This document shows positions 26,294 to 35,359 of a DNA stretch of 64,000 nt, one piece after another. The notes under the pieces are model-generated. The model saw only the letters and a program-made list of their open reading frames with translations. It did no database searches and was not told the DNA's origin. Position 1 is the first letter of the stretch. Every line of letters starts with the position of its first letter. Origin of the DNA: Pseudomonas migulae (lineage in GTDB: Bacteria; Pseudomonadota; Gammaproteobacteria; Pseudomonadales; Pseudomonadaceae). Location of the stretch: the NCBI RefSeq assembly GCF_024169315.1, contig NZ_JALJWR010000001.1, positions 124,001 to 188,000 of the forward strand, given 5' to 3'. Both the position numbers and the translations under genes were made by a program.

Positions 26294-26752
26294 TCAAATG
26301 TGCGTAAGCCCTACCTCCTTCCAGAACGCCTTGCCGCCGTTAGGTCCATCAAAGTGCGTTAGTATTGCTAGTCTAATTAATTGAGGGGACCAGCTACGAC
26401 GGCACCAAAAATAATGTTCATAGTTATGCCACGCGCGATTCTGCCACATGGCATCTGGTGAAGGAAGATAAAATGAATAGCTTCCATGCATGACTTTAAT
26501 ACCTAGATTGGCTCTATAATAAGAGCCATGAGGGCCAAGCATGCAGTACTCGGTGGTTTGAATATACACATTTGTGTCGTTGTATCCATAACGGCCTTTC
26601 ATATGCGATTCAAATCTTATATCAGTTTCACCTCTTGCGTGCATCCAAAAATCGCTCCAGATGATATTTTCTATACCATCAGATAGGCCTTCTTGACCGT
26701 CATTATGTGAGCCGTCTTGCAATTGTTTTTCTGGATCAATTGGTTGGTTCAT
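26294..26752 (-). CDS. uncharacterised 152-aa protein, copy B
   Basis: Same length and ends as copy A. Differences lie at residues 54, 58, 72, 91, 92, 94, 105-107, 110, 112-114, 116, 117 and 122. Most are non-conservative, for example YRYTFFI in A against YEHYFWC in B. The first 53 codons show no synonymous change, so the variation is focused and not a general drift. Both copies keep intact frames and the same upstream sequence, so both are probably expressed. Function unknown. Confidence 0.7.
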   Translation of the reverse strand: MNQPIDPEKQLQDGSHNDGQEGLSDGIENIIWSDFWMHARGETDIRFESHMKGRYGYNDTNVYIQTTEYCMLGPHGSYYRANLGIKVMHGSYSFYLPSPDAMWQNRAWHNYEHYFWCRRSWSPQLIRLAILTHFDGPNGGKAFWKEVGLTHI

Positions 26753-27113
26753 GTGATCACCAGTCGAGGATTTTGTTGGTTATTAGTGCTTTATTTGTCG
26801 GTATCTGCGAGCTTTAAAATTAATCCACAACCATAATAGGTACCGAAAATGGATTGATCTACTGTCATAACTGACAGGTTTATAGTTTGATTTCGACTGG
26901 CCTGATACGTCTATGCAAACCTTTGGTTATATTTCCTTTTTTATGCCCTAATCACCGGTCGAGCATTCTGGTGGGGGTCGGGATCTTTAGGGAAAAAAGC
27001 GCTTACTAACAGGGGGTATAAAACAGTATTCCTTATTTTGATTTTTATTCTTTGTGCCTTTTAAACAGGCAGTGTTCCCCGGTCACTTTGGCGACACTAT
27101 TGTTGTGGGTTGG

Positions 27114-27410
27114 TCACGATTCTTTATTGGACGTTTCAAACCCACGCTGCTCAATCACCCGGAACACATCCCCTACATCCCGGAGCAGGATCAAGGCGAT
27201 GTTGGTGACGGTGTTGATGTCGTTTTCGGCGTAGTCCGGCAGGCTGGTGCAGGCCATGAGGTTGAGGTATTTGAGGACGGCGTTGAGGCGTTCGCTGACG
27301 CAGTTGTGCAGTTCGCGGATGGGGGCGTCGCTGTCGATGAGGAGGACGGGGTAGTCGGTGGCGAATTGGGACATGGGGGTGAAGCGGTGCGGCGGATGCT
27401 GAGTGTTCAT
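27114..27410 (-). CDS. small conserved Pseudomonas protein, 98 aa
   Basis: From the ATG at 27410 the product begins MNTQHPPHRFTPMSQFATDY. It contains an SDAPIRELHNCVSERLNAVL helix and ends near FRVIEQRGFETSNKES. It resembles the short helical DUF3077/DUF6124-type proteins that are widespread in Pseudomonas; the assignment is from memory. Its last codons lie in the shared block, so copy A retains only this 3' end. The gene has higher GC than the adjoining 152-aa genes. Confidence 0.6.
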   Translation of the reverse strand: MNTQHPPHRFTPMSQFATDYPVLLIDSDAPIRELHNCVSERLNAVLKYLNLMACTSLPDYAENDINTVTNIALILLRDVGDVFRVIEQRGFETSNKES

Positions 27411-27792
27411 GGATGTAGTCCGGAAAAGATGAATCAAAATTGCCATTACTGGTTCACCGACGAAGGTCGGCTACGCGGGTCTGGCGGTCTTTGGTGTCTC
27501 CTCTTTTGGGCTGCGAATCCCGGTCACCGACAATGGCGGCGACGGAGGAAACTATAAGCGGCGATTTTGATGCTCACAACCGGGCTGTAGGACGCTTTCG
27601 CGGTTGTTGCGGCAAGGCTGAATGCCACTGTTTTAGGGCTTCTCGCGGTACTTCGGGCCGTGTGGAGGGCCTTGGGAAATGGTGTGCAGGGTTTGGGGCC
27701 GCTTCGCAGCCCAACGGGGATAAATCCCCTCACCACAAAGGGGGAATTCCTACACGTATTTCGGACGTCAGGTTTGAAAGTCGAGTGGCTAG

Positions 27793-27829
27793 AAATGACA
27801 AAGCCCCAATCATTGGGGCTTTGTCATTT
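27793..27829. terminator. bidirectional intrinsic terminator
   Basis: A perfect 15-bp stem (AAATGACAAAGCCCC / GGGGCTTTGTCATTT) with a 7-nt loop. It lies 43 bp past the end of the minus-strand PLDc_N-type gene. The gap 27411-27872 otherwise holds the repeat shared with copy A and no gene. Confidence 0.8.
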
Positions 27830-27872
27830 CAAACTGTGGTGTTTTCCAATCGCTATCGCGGATCCCCCGACA

Positions 27873-28091
27873 TCATTGTCTAGCCTGCGGCGAATGCGGA
27901 TTGGGATCGGTGTGTTTCGGGCCGGCCACTGCCCACGCGATCAATCCGAACAGCGGCACAAACACGATCACCACCATCCATACGAGTTTGTTGCTGGATT
28001 TGCCTTCGGCTTTGCGCACTTTGTTGATTGCCCATAGCTCAACCAGCACAAGAATGGCGGCGAGTACGATCCAGATGGTTTCGGTTTGCAT
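27873..28091 (-). CDS. PLDc_N-domain small membrane protein
   Basis: 72 residues with two membrane helices (about 5-22 and 36-58) and the motif SSNKLVWMVVIVFVPLFGLI, typical of the phospholipase D N-terminal (PLDc_N) family of stand-alone proteins. AGGAGGGC precedes the ATG. Such small proteins are common and uncharacterised. The terminator at 27793 follows it. Confidence 0.75.
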   Translation of the reverse strand: MQTETIWIVLAAILVLVELWAINKVRKAEGKSSNKLVWMVVIVFVPLFGLIAWAVAGPKHTDPNPHSPQARQ

Positions 28092-28269
28092 AGATTGCCC
28101 TCCTGATGGTCTTTCAGTTAGGTGGGCAGGGGGCAGTGGGGTTCATTTAATTTTGAGGTTTTATGGAGGAGGCAGGCGGACGCACGTTCGCGCCCGTCTG
28201 TGATTCCTCCCTGCCGCTTGGCCAATCACTTCGCCTTCCCAGAGGGCATCCCGACACGTCCAGGCTGGC

Positions 28270-29691
28270 TCAACTCTTCACCTCCTGGTTCCTGCCGTAG
28301 ACATCTTCCAGACGCTTGATATCGTCCTCGCCCAGGTAGCTGCCGGTCTGCACTTCGATGACTTCCAACGGGATTTTTCCGGGGTTGGCCAAGCGATGTA
28401 CCGAGGCGATCGGGAGGTAGGTGGACTGGTTTTCAGTGAGCAGGAAGACTTTGTCGTTGCACGTCACCTGGGCGGTGCCGGAGACCACGATCCAGTGTTC
28501 GGCGCGGTGGTGATGCATTTGCAGGGACAGTTGCGCGCCGGGTTTCACGGTGATGTGCTTGACCTGGTGGCGGATGCCGTTGTCCACCGAATGGTAGCTG
28601 CCCCAGGGACGATACACCGCGCAGTTGTTCTGGGTTTCCGAGCGGTGTTGGGCGTCGAGCGCATTCACCAGTTTTTTCACGTCTTGCACGGTGTCGCGGT
28701 GCGCGACCATCAGTGCATCCTCGGTTTCTATCACGACCAGATTGTCCACCCCGAGCAGGGTCACCAGCTTGCTATTGCCATGCACGTAGCAACTGCGGCT
28801 GTTGTAGCTGATGACATCGCCCTTGAGCACATTTCCATCGGCGTCCTTGTCGTGCACATCCCACAGCGAAGACCAGCAACCGACATCACTCCAGCCAGCG
28901 CTGAGCGGGACAACCCAGGCGCGGTTGGTGTGCTCCATCACCGCATAGTCGATGGAGTTGTCCGGGCAGCATTCGAAGGTGGCCCGATCGATGCTGGTCA
29001 CGCCCTCGCTGCAGCGGCTGCGTTCCAGGGCCAGCACGCAGTTCTCGTAAATGTCCGGTTCGTGCGTGCGCAGCTCGTCGAGGTAGCGGCTGGCACGGAA
29101 CAGGAACATGCCGCTGTTCCAGAAGTATTCGCCGGAGCGGACAAATTCGGCGGCGGTTTGCGCGTCGGGTTTCTCGATGAATTTTTCGACCTTGAACGCA
29201 TTGGCGCCCGCATCACCGCAGTCGGCCTTGATATACCCGAAGCCGGTTTCCGGACGCATCGCCGGAATGCCGAACAGCACGAGGTTGCCTTTCAGCGCTT
29301 CTTCCTGCGCGTTTTTCAGTGTGGCACCCAAGGCGGTAACGTCGCTGATCACATGGTCGGCCGGCAGGACCAGCATGAGTTCGTCGCGGCCCTCGGCAAT
29401 CAGCTTGAGGGCCGCCAGCGCCACGGCCGGTGCGGTGTTGCGGCCGAAGGGTTCGAGCAGGATCGCTTGCGGCGTGCAGCCGATGGCGGCGAGTTGTTCA
29501 TTGACGATAAAGCGGTGTTCCTCGTTACAGACCACGATCGGCTTGCCGATGCCATCGAACGACAGGCGCTGCAGGGTTTGCTGGAACAGCGATCCTTCGC
29601 CGGCCAGACTCAGGAACTGCTTGGGAAACAACTTGCGCGACAGCGGCCACAACCGCGAACCGCTGCCGCCGGACAGAATGACTGGAATCAT
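28270..29691 (-). CDS. algA: mannose-6-phosphate isomerase / GDP-mannose pyrophosphorylase
   Basis: 473 residues. The N-terminal nucleotidyltransferase carries ILSGGSGSRLWPLSRK and FPKQFL. The C-terminal type II PMI cupin carries LSLQMHHHRAEHWIVVSG. It makes mannose-6-phosphate and then GDP-mannose for alginate. The ATG at 29691 has GGGAGG upstream; the frame to 29796 is not used. It is the last gene of the minus-strand alginate operon. It lies only 135 bp downstream of algL, where algI, algJ and algF would normally intervene. Confidence 0.93.
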   Translation of the reverse strand: MIPVILSGGSGSRLWPLSRKLFPKQFLSLAGEGSLFQQTLQRLSFDGIGKPIVVCNEEHRFIVNEQLAAIGCTPQAILLEPFGRNTAPAVALAALKLIAEGRDELMLVLPADHVISDVTALGATLKNAQEEALKGNLVLFGIPAMRPETGFGYIKADCGDAGANAFKVEKFIEKPDAQTAAEFVRSGEYFWNSGMFLFRASRYLDELRTHEPDIYENCVLALERSRCSEGVTSIDRATFECCPDNSIDYAVMEHTNRAWVVPLSAGWSDVGCWSSLWDVHDKDADGNVLKGDVISYNSRSCYVHGNSKLVTLLGVDNLVVIETEDALMVAHRDTVQDVKKLVNALDAQHRSETQNNCAVYRPWGSYHSVDNGIRHQVKHITVKPGAQLSLQMHHHRAEHWIVVSGTAQVTCNDKVFLLTENQSTYLPIASVHRLANPGKIPLEVIEVQTGSYLGEDDIKRLEDVYGRNQEVKS

Positions 29692-29826
29692 TTCTCTTAC
29701 CTCCCGCACCTTCATCACTCGATATGAAGGCGCTTCGCATTGCGAAGGACTGCCTTCGATTATTTGAAACACAAGCTCGATTCTGAACGGCCTCACCGGG
29801 TATCCGGAGCGTGTCGGCCGATGCCT

Positions 29827-30915
29827 TTATTCTTTCTGGTCAGCAAAGAGCTGGGTGATGTCGCCGCCGAGGCGATAGTTTTTCATCGGTTCGACCGATT
29901 GGCGCCAGCGGTTGGTTTCCGCCGAGCAGTCGTACAGCGCGCAGTAAGGTTCCAGCCAGGCAAACTTGCCATCCTCGTTGAGATCCTCAAGTGCCTGCTT
30001 GTGGCCGGTCTTGCGTTCAAACAAGCCAGGGTCCTTGATCCCTTCCTCTACGCGCGCTGCCAGACGCCGCATGGCGCCGTTGTTTTCTTCGCGCAGGTCG
30101 ACGCCGTTGGCTTGGGCGAAGGAGGCGATCATCATCAGCGGCCCCATCGCGTAGTTGTGGTAAGCCAGTGCGCGGGTGTCGCGGCCCAGTTCGTTGGGCA
30201 GATAGCCGTCTGCATTGACCTGGGAAGCGCCGATGCGGAACTGCGATACCGACCAGTCGAACAGGTCGCGCCGATCCACCACGACAGAGGCCGCCATGAC
30301 GGACCACGCCGCCCAATACTGGTGATTGTTGAGCCGGTCCAGCGGCTGGTCGCGCCAATCGAGCACTACCTGTTCGGCCACCTTGCCGATCCAGGCTTCG
30401 ATCGGCCGGGTCTGCGCCTCGCGGCCCTTCAATGGTTGGGAGCGCGAAAACTTGAGCCGCAGATACGCCGAAGAAATACTGCCCAGCGCCCATTTGCGCA
30501 TCGACTTGCCGGTATGGGTGTAGGTGGTGCTCAGCAGCGCCTGCGCCTTGGCCCATTCGCCCAGCCAGCTCAGGGTGCAGTCCACATGTCCGGCGCGACC
30601 TTGGCGTAAATAGGCGGCGACCTGTTTGTTGACGCCTTTTTCCAGTTCGTTGATATCGCCCGACATTTCCTTGTAGCGTTTGTTGGATTCGGCGTTGAGC
30701 TGATCCCGTGCCTTGCCCGATCCTTCGTATTTGCTGGGGATCAACAGGTCACCGGTATAGGGTTTGGGTGTCGCCGGGCAGCTCGGCGCGTCGCCTTTCT
30801 TGTCCACGGCCGGCGCGTAATAGCCCTGCGGCGGACGAAGTTGAGCCGCCGCCTGTACCATCGGCCCCATCAGCATGAAGGCCACGCCAATGGCGGCCCA
30901 GTGTGCCTGTCGCAT
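29827..30915 (-). CDS. algL: alginate lyase
   Basis: 362 residues, a PL5 family periplasmic lyase. A signal peptide (about 1-23) is followed by an alpha/alpha barrel. The catalytic region NNHQYWAAW (H198) is intact. The ATG at 30915 overlaps the algX stop by one base (TGATG). AlgL clears alginate that leaks into the periplasm during export. Confidence 0.93.
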   Translation of the reverse strand: MRQAHWAAIGVAFMLMGPMVQAAAQLRPPQGYYAPAVDKKGDAPSCPATPKPYTGDLLIPSKYEGSGKARDQLNAESNKRYKEMSGDINELEKGVNKQVAAYLRQGRAGHVDCTLSWLGEWAKAQALLSTTYTHTGKSMRKWALGSISSAYLRLKFSRSQPLKGREAQTRPIEAWIGKVAEQVVLDWRDQPLDRLNNHQYWAAWSVMAASVVVDRRDLFDWSVSQFRIGASQVNADGYLPNELGRDTRALAYHNYAMGPLMMIASFAQANGVDLREENNGAMRRLAARVEEGIKDPGLFERKTGHKQALEDLNEDGKFAWLEPYCALYDCSAETNRWRQSVEPMKNYRLGGDITQLFADQKE

Positions 30916-32312
30916 CAGTTGTCCTCCGTCTGCGCGGTGCGCAGGGACGGTGCCGCGGTGATGGCGGGTTTGACACACAGGCGGGTCGAGACCGACGTGG
31001 CGTTCATTCCCGGTGGAGGCTGCACGTCCATGGACAGAAAGGTCTGATCGCCCCAGTCGCCGTCGCCGCGCAGCTCGAAGGCGAAGCGGCCCTGGGTATT
31101 GACCGTCGGCGAGCGGCTCAGGCTGATGTTTTCCTGGCGGCCGTTCATGTAGGTCAGGGTCGCGTTCATGATGTGTACGTCGGGATCGTCGAACTTGAGG
31201 TCGACCTGATAGCGACTGCCCTTGATCGGATACACATTGCCGCCACCACCGTTGAACAACACCTGGTTGCGCCCGCCGTGCAGGGTCGTCTGGCTTCTGA
31301 GCAGCGGCGTCTGGTTTTCGCAGCCATCGCTCAGCGCCGCCATCGTCTGCCGGGAGAAGCTGGATTTAGCGAGGCTGTCGAGATTATCGGTTTCCCACAC
31401 CAGCACCGCCGGCGGGTCTTTCTGGAAGTCGTCGCCGAGCAGGTAGGCGATCAACGAATCATCGTAGCCACCGCCCGGCACGCTGAAGTTGCGCACCGGA
31501 GTCTGCAGATACTGTTCGAGGAAACCGGCAAAGTTGAACACTTCGCCGCTGGCGCTGGTACCGATCAAGGCGACCTTGGCGGGGCCTTTGGCGGTACCTT
31601 CAGCCCGGGTTTGATAACGGGTGACATATTGCGCCGCATAGCCGTTGCCGCAGATTTGCGCGGCGGCTTTTTGCAACGTACCCGAGCGACCCAACAGGCC
31701 CGCCGTCTGGCTGGTGAAGGTCTGGTGCGGCAACCCCTTGAGCACATCGTTGCCCTTGAGCGTCTGCGCTACCAACTGGGCACTGCGATCGGCGCCATAG
31801 GGCGTCCAGTTGTGGTCGCCCTTGAAGTAGAAGGGTTGCCCGGCGGGCTGGGGCGCACCCAGAACGTCGCTGAAGTCGGCGACCTGAATGCCCAGATCGC
31901 GCACCCGGTCCAGCGTTTGCAGGTAGTTCTGCCGGGCGCTAGCCTGATCGAAACTGGCCAGTTCCATCGGTGTCAGGCGGTCGGCGTGCAGCAAGCCGCG
32001 GCTGGGCGGCATCACCAGCACCAGTTCGACCCCGCGTTGGGCGAGCCCGTCGCGCAGGCGTTTCAGGGCTCTGTAACCGCTTTCATCGAGACCGAAGTCG
32101 GTGCGGAAATCGCTACGGGTGCGGAAGAGCCACTGCTCCTTGGCCTCCACCAGGGTCGCGTAATTTTTCAGTTCCGGTGGTTCGTAAAATGTCGCCTGTG
32201 CCGCTTGTGGGCACAGCTGGCAGCACGCCTCGGCCGTATACTGTGGCAGCGCCTGTGCCCACGCCGGCACCGACAGCAGGCACAAAGCGGCAAATCCATG
32301 AAGGGTGTTCAT
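30915..32312 (-). CDS. algX: alginate O-acetyltransferase AlgX
   Basis: 465 residues with a signal peptide (about 1-20), an SGNH-like domain and a C-terminal carbohydrate-binding module. The catalytic triad appears intact: D166 and H168 in FKGDHNWTPYG and S253 in LIGTSASGE. AlgX adds acetyl groups to alginate in the periplasm, supplied in known systems through AlgI and AlgJ, whose genes are absent here. It also holds the export scaffold with AlgK. GAGGAG precedes the ATG at 32312. Confidence 0.92.
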   Translation of the reverse strand: MNTLHGFAALCLLSVPAWAQALPQYTAEACCQLCPQAAQATFYEPPELKNYATLVEAKEQWLFRTRSDFRTDFGLDESGYRALKRLRDGLAQRGVELVLVMPPSRGLLHADRLTPMELASFDQASARQNYLQTLDRVRDLGIQVADFSDVLGAPQPAGQPFYFKGDHNWTPYGADRSAQLVAQTLKGNDVLKGLPHQTFTSQTAGLLGRSGTLQKAAAQICGNGYAAQYVTRYQTRAEGTAKGPAKVALIGTSASGEVFNFAGFLEQYLQTPVRNFSVPGGGYDDSLIAYLLGDDFQKDPPAVLVWETDNLDSLAKSSFSRQTMAALSDGCENQTPLLRSQTTLHGGRNQVLFNGGGGNVYPIKGSRYQVDLKFDDPDVHIMNATLTYMNGRQENISLSRSPTVNTQGRFAFELRGDGDWGDQTFLSMDVQPPPGMNATSVSTRLCVKPAITAAPSLRTAQTEDN

Positions 32313-32323
32313 CGGCAGGCTCC

Positions 32324-33841
32324 TCACAGTGTGGCGGGCAGGATCAACGCGGCGGCACGGCGGCGCAGGAGGATGTCCATCAAGTCGCCCTGGACGTCCC
32401 CCAGCAAGCCGGTGAAGGCCAGGCCGTCCTGTTTCTGTGGCGCCAGAAAGGTCAGGTCATAGAGTTCCAGGCGCGAGGGTGAAAACACGGCGATGGGGCT
32501 GGAACCGTTGCCGATCAGCTTGCCGCCGACCACGGTGAGCGAGAGCTTTTCTTCGTAGGGGTCTTCCTTCAGGTCGCGGTCGCTGCCGCGCAAATCCTTG
32601 GTGTGGCCGTAGATCCCGGTCAGGGCATTGGCCATCAGCTCGTTTTCATAAAGCCGCACGCCGGTGCTGTTGCGCACGCGGATCCCGTGCCGGTCATTGT
32701 CGGCCGCGCGGTTGCGCCACATCAGGTTATTGCCGCTCTCATACAAGGTGATGCCGTCGGAGCGGTTTTTGTAGGTTTCGTTGTAGGCCAGCAGGTTATT
32801 GACACTGGAACGGTCCAGGACAATGCCGGAAAGCTGGTTGTTGTAGGTGCGGTTGTAGATGATCCAGCTGTCGTTGACCTCGCGCGAGAGGATGATGCCG
32901 TGCTTCTTGTGGGTATCGAAGACATCGTTATGGGCAATGATCAGCCGGCGCGATCGGTCGTGCGGGTCGATGCCATACACGATGTTTGCGCGATAGGTGT
33001 TGCGCAGAATCACCACGTCGTCGGCCTCGTAGCAATAGAAGCCGAAATAGTTGTCGATGAACTGCGAATTGATCAGCCAGCCGGTCGGCTTTTTGCGCTT
33101 CATCTTCGGCGCCATGCTCGGGCTGTACTGGGAAATACTCACCCCATAACTCTTGCTCTCGGTGTAGCCGAAGCTGGTGATGGTGCTGTTGACGATATAG
33201 GTCTCGGTGCCGCCCCAGGAGATCAGGAAGGGCCGGAACGCATCGTCTTTTTTGAACCAGGCCGGGCTGTCGTCTTTCTCGCTCCAGGCGGTAACTTTGG
33301 TATCGGTAATGAACAGCTTGCCGTCATTGACCAGGAAGGAACCGCCGTCCTGGGACAAGCGCAGTTCCTTGACCGACTTGTCGATATGCAGGGTTGCACC
33401 GGGACGAACGACGATCGGCAAGCGCGCCAGAAACACCCCCGGCGCGGTTTCGCGCAAGGCACTCTGCGGCAGGCTGCGGGCCAGTTGCGTCAGGCTCATG
33501 TAGCCACGGTCGATGAAGATCGCCACGGGCATTTGCTTCTGGCGCACCACCCATTCCTTGAAGCGATCTTCTCCGCCGATGAACTCGTCGAGCGCGTTTT
33601 CCTTGAGCATTGGCTGGATCAAGGCACGGCCGGCGGGCTTGTAGGCAATCTTCGCCGCGACGGCCTCGGCCGTATAGCCGGACAGGTCGGGCATTTTCGG
33701 CTCTTTGATCAGCAACGGCTTTCCTGGCGCCTCGCTGATGGTGTAGTGCGGTATCAGGATGTCACCCGCCGCATTGGCACCTGCTGTCTGCATCAACAGC
33801 ATCGCGGCGAGCAACAGTCCTATCTTGACGACACGGTCCAT
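32324..33841 (-). CDS. algG: mannuronan C5-epimerase
   Basis: 505 residues, right-handed beta-helix with a signal peptide (about 1-24). The catalytic motif DPHDRS is present in IVYGIDPHDRSRRLII. Repeating N-x-L/I-x-x-N ladders follow, as in NNLLAYNETYKNRSDGITL. It converts D-mannuronate to L-guluronate in the nascent polymer. The ATG at 33841 is preferred, though a GTG at 33850 is in frame and neither has a strong ribosome binding site. Confidence 0.92.
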   Translation of the reverse strand: MDRVVKIGLLLAAMLLMQTAGANAAGDILIPHYTISEAPGKPLLIKEPKMPDLSGYTAEAVAAKIAYKPAGRALIQPMLKENALDEFIGGEDRFKEWVVRQKQMPVAIFIDRGYMSLTQLARSLPQSALRETAPGVFLARLPIVVRPGATLHIDKSVKELRLSQDGGSFLVNDGKLFITDTKVTAWSEKDDSPAWFKKDDAFRPFLISWGGTETYIVNSTITSFGYTESKSYGVSISQYSPSMAPKMKRKKPTGWLINSQFIDNYFGFYCYEADDVVILRNTYRANIVYGIDPHDRSRRLIIAHNDVFDTHKKHGIILSREVNDSWIIYNRTYNNQLSGIVLDRSSVNNLLAYNETYKNRSDGITLYESGNNLMWRNRAADNDRHGIRVRNSTGVRLYENELMANALTGIYGHTKDLRGSDRDLKEDPYEEKLSLTVVGGKLIGNGSSPIAVFSPSRLELYDLTFLAPQKQDGLAFTGLLGDVQGDLMDILLRRRAAALILPATL

Positions 33842-33925
33842 AAGTCTCACTCATCAAAAACGCAAACGGGGGTGATTCAGTGGGTCGTTGCCCACGGCGG
33901 CATCACCGTGGGCAACGAGCTGTTT

Positions 33926-35359
33926 CTAGATTTTCCAGACAAAATCAATGAACGCCCGATGCATGCTCGAGTCGGTGTCATTGGCGTAGGCGTCACCCGG
34001 GAAGAACACGCCCAGGCGCAAGCGGATCAGCGCCGACGGTTCGTCGACCCAATCGACCATGCTCGCGGGCAACAGGCCTTGCTTGAAGTACTTGGTCATG
34101 ACCAGATCGACTTCCTGGCCCAGGTCCTTCTCGCCGTCCACCAGTGCCGCATTGACGATCCCGTCGTCGCCGGTTTGCTCCTCGTCGTCGACCCGCCAGA
34201 AGCGGTGGTAGACAAGGCTGGCGTCGTAGTCCTCGCGCATCTGCCAGGAGCCGAACAGCGTCGCGGTCTGGAGGTTGCTCAGTTCACCGCGGAAGGCTTC
34301 ACCGAAGCGGTGTACGCGCGAGCGTGTGCCGGTGAAGTTGGAGCGGTTGCTCTCCAGGCCGGTTTGCTGGTACTGGTTTTCCTGGTCGTGACCACCGCCG
34401 TCGCCGCGGGCGGCGGCAGCACCGACACGCCAGCTCTCATCGATGTTCCAGCGCAAGCCCAGGTCCGCGGCCCAGGCGTTGACGTCGCCACTGGTGTGGC
34501 CCGTCGCTATTCGATCGCCGACGGGGTCGATGACGCTGGTGAGGTTGTCGCGATCACCGGTCAGCCAGGTGGCGCTGGCCCAGTAATTGAGCGGCATCGT
34601 CGAACGATAGTTGTAGCCGTCACCATTGGCTTCGAGACCGACCCAGGTCAGGCTGCCGGTGTTGGTCTTGTCCAGAGTATCGACCTGCTCGCCAGGGTCG
34701 GGCAGGCTGCCGCTGTCCTCTGAGTGATGGACACGCAGGCCTACCCAGTTATTGGGTGTCCATTGTGTCGAGATGTCGGCGAAGACGTGGGAACGGTCTT
34801 CATCTTCAGGCGCCAGGTCGTCGAAATCGGTGCGATAGTCGGAAAAGCGTTGGGCGGCGCCGATGTGGGTGCGCAGCAGCGTGGTTTCGAAGGTCCAGTT
34901 GAGCGCTTCGATGTTGGTGTCCATCCACTGGCCACTGTCCTCACGCAGACGTTGGCGCCCCAGGCGCAGATGCTCGCCCGGATAGGCGGTGATGCCTTGA
35001 TAATCAACCCAGAACTCGCGCAGCGCCAGGTAGCTGTCATCCGCTTCACGGGTGTTGTTCTGGTCGGCGCCATTGTTCACCGTATCGGTGTCGATGGTAT
35101 CCGTCGCGGCCACTGCCTGCGCCATCGTATAGGCACTCCAGTTACCCCATTGGCCAAAGGCCCAAGGGCGCAAATCGATGCCTATATCGTTGAGGGTGCC
35201 ACCGGATGCCGTGCCAAGGTCCCGGTCGTCCTGCGACTCACCGGTAATCTTCACATCCAGGCCGAAATTCTTCGGCGCCTCGTCCGCCGCCAGCACCAGA
35301 CCGGCGCTGCACATCAGCGAAACTCCCAGACCATAACTAGCCAACAATGCTTGCTTCAT
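33926..35359 (-). CDS. algE: outer-membrane alginate porin
   Basis: 477 residues with a signal peptide (about 1-24, ending VLAA). Alternating strands and acidic loops ([16 protein letters not shown]) are typical of the 18-strand AlgE barrel. The protein ends in an aromatic-containing terminal strand ([11 protein letters not shown]). It overlaps the algK stop by 4 nt. Confidence 0.92.
   Translation of the reverse strand: MKQALLASYGLGVSLMCSAGLVLAADEAPKNFGLDVKITGESQDDRDLGTASGGTLNDIGIDLRPWAFGQWGNWSAYTMAQAVAATDTIDTDTVNNGADQNNTREADDSYLALREFWVDYQGITAYPGEHLRLGRQRLREDSGQWMDTNIEALNWTFETTLLRTHIGAAQRFSDYRTDFDDLAPEDEDRSHVFADISTQWTPNNWVGLRVHHSEDSGSLPDPGEQVDTLDKTNTGSLTWVGLEANGDGYNYRSTMPLNYWASATWLTGDRDNLTSVIDPVGDRIATGHTSGDVNAWAADLGLRWNIDESWRVGAAAARGDGGGHDQENQYQQTGLESNRSNFTGTRSRVHRFGEAFRGELSNLQTATLFGSWQMREDYDASLVYHRFWRVDDEEQTGDDGIVNAALVDGEKDLGQEVDLVMTKYFKQGLLPASMVDWVDEPSALIRLRLGVFFPGDAYANDTDSSMHRAFIDFVWKI

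Larger units (their letters stand above)
26095..27753. repeat. tandem duplication, copy B
   Basis: The fuller copy of the duplicated block: hairpin, 152-aa gene, AT-rich spacer (26753-27113), 98-aa gene and the GGGGATAAATCCCC repeat at about 27690-27741. The spacer holds presumed promoters and the 25-aa ORF also seen in copy A. Nucleotide identity with copy A is near complete outside the variable part of the 152-aa gene. Confidence 0.85.

Noticed and set aside
24754..27753. Insertion sequence as the cause of the duplication
   Set aside because: No transposase frame, terminal inverted repeats or target-site duplication could be found at the block ends.
32603..34723. 706-codon forward frame antisense to algG and algE
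   Set aside because: It is a high-GC shadow of two clearly identified genes, with no start signal or recognisable domains.
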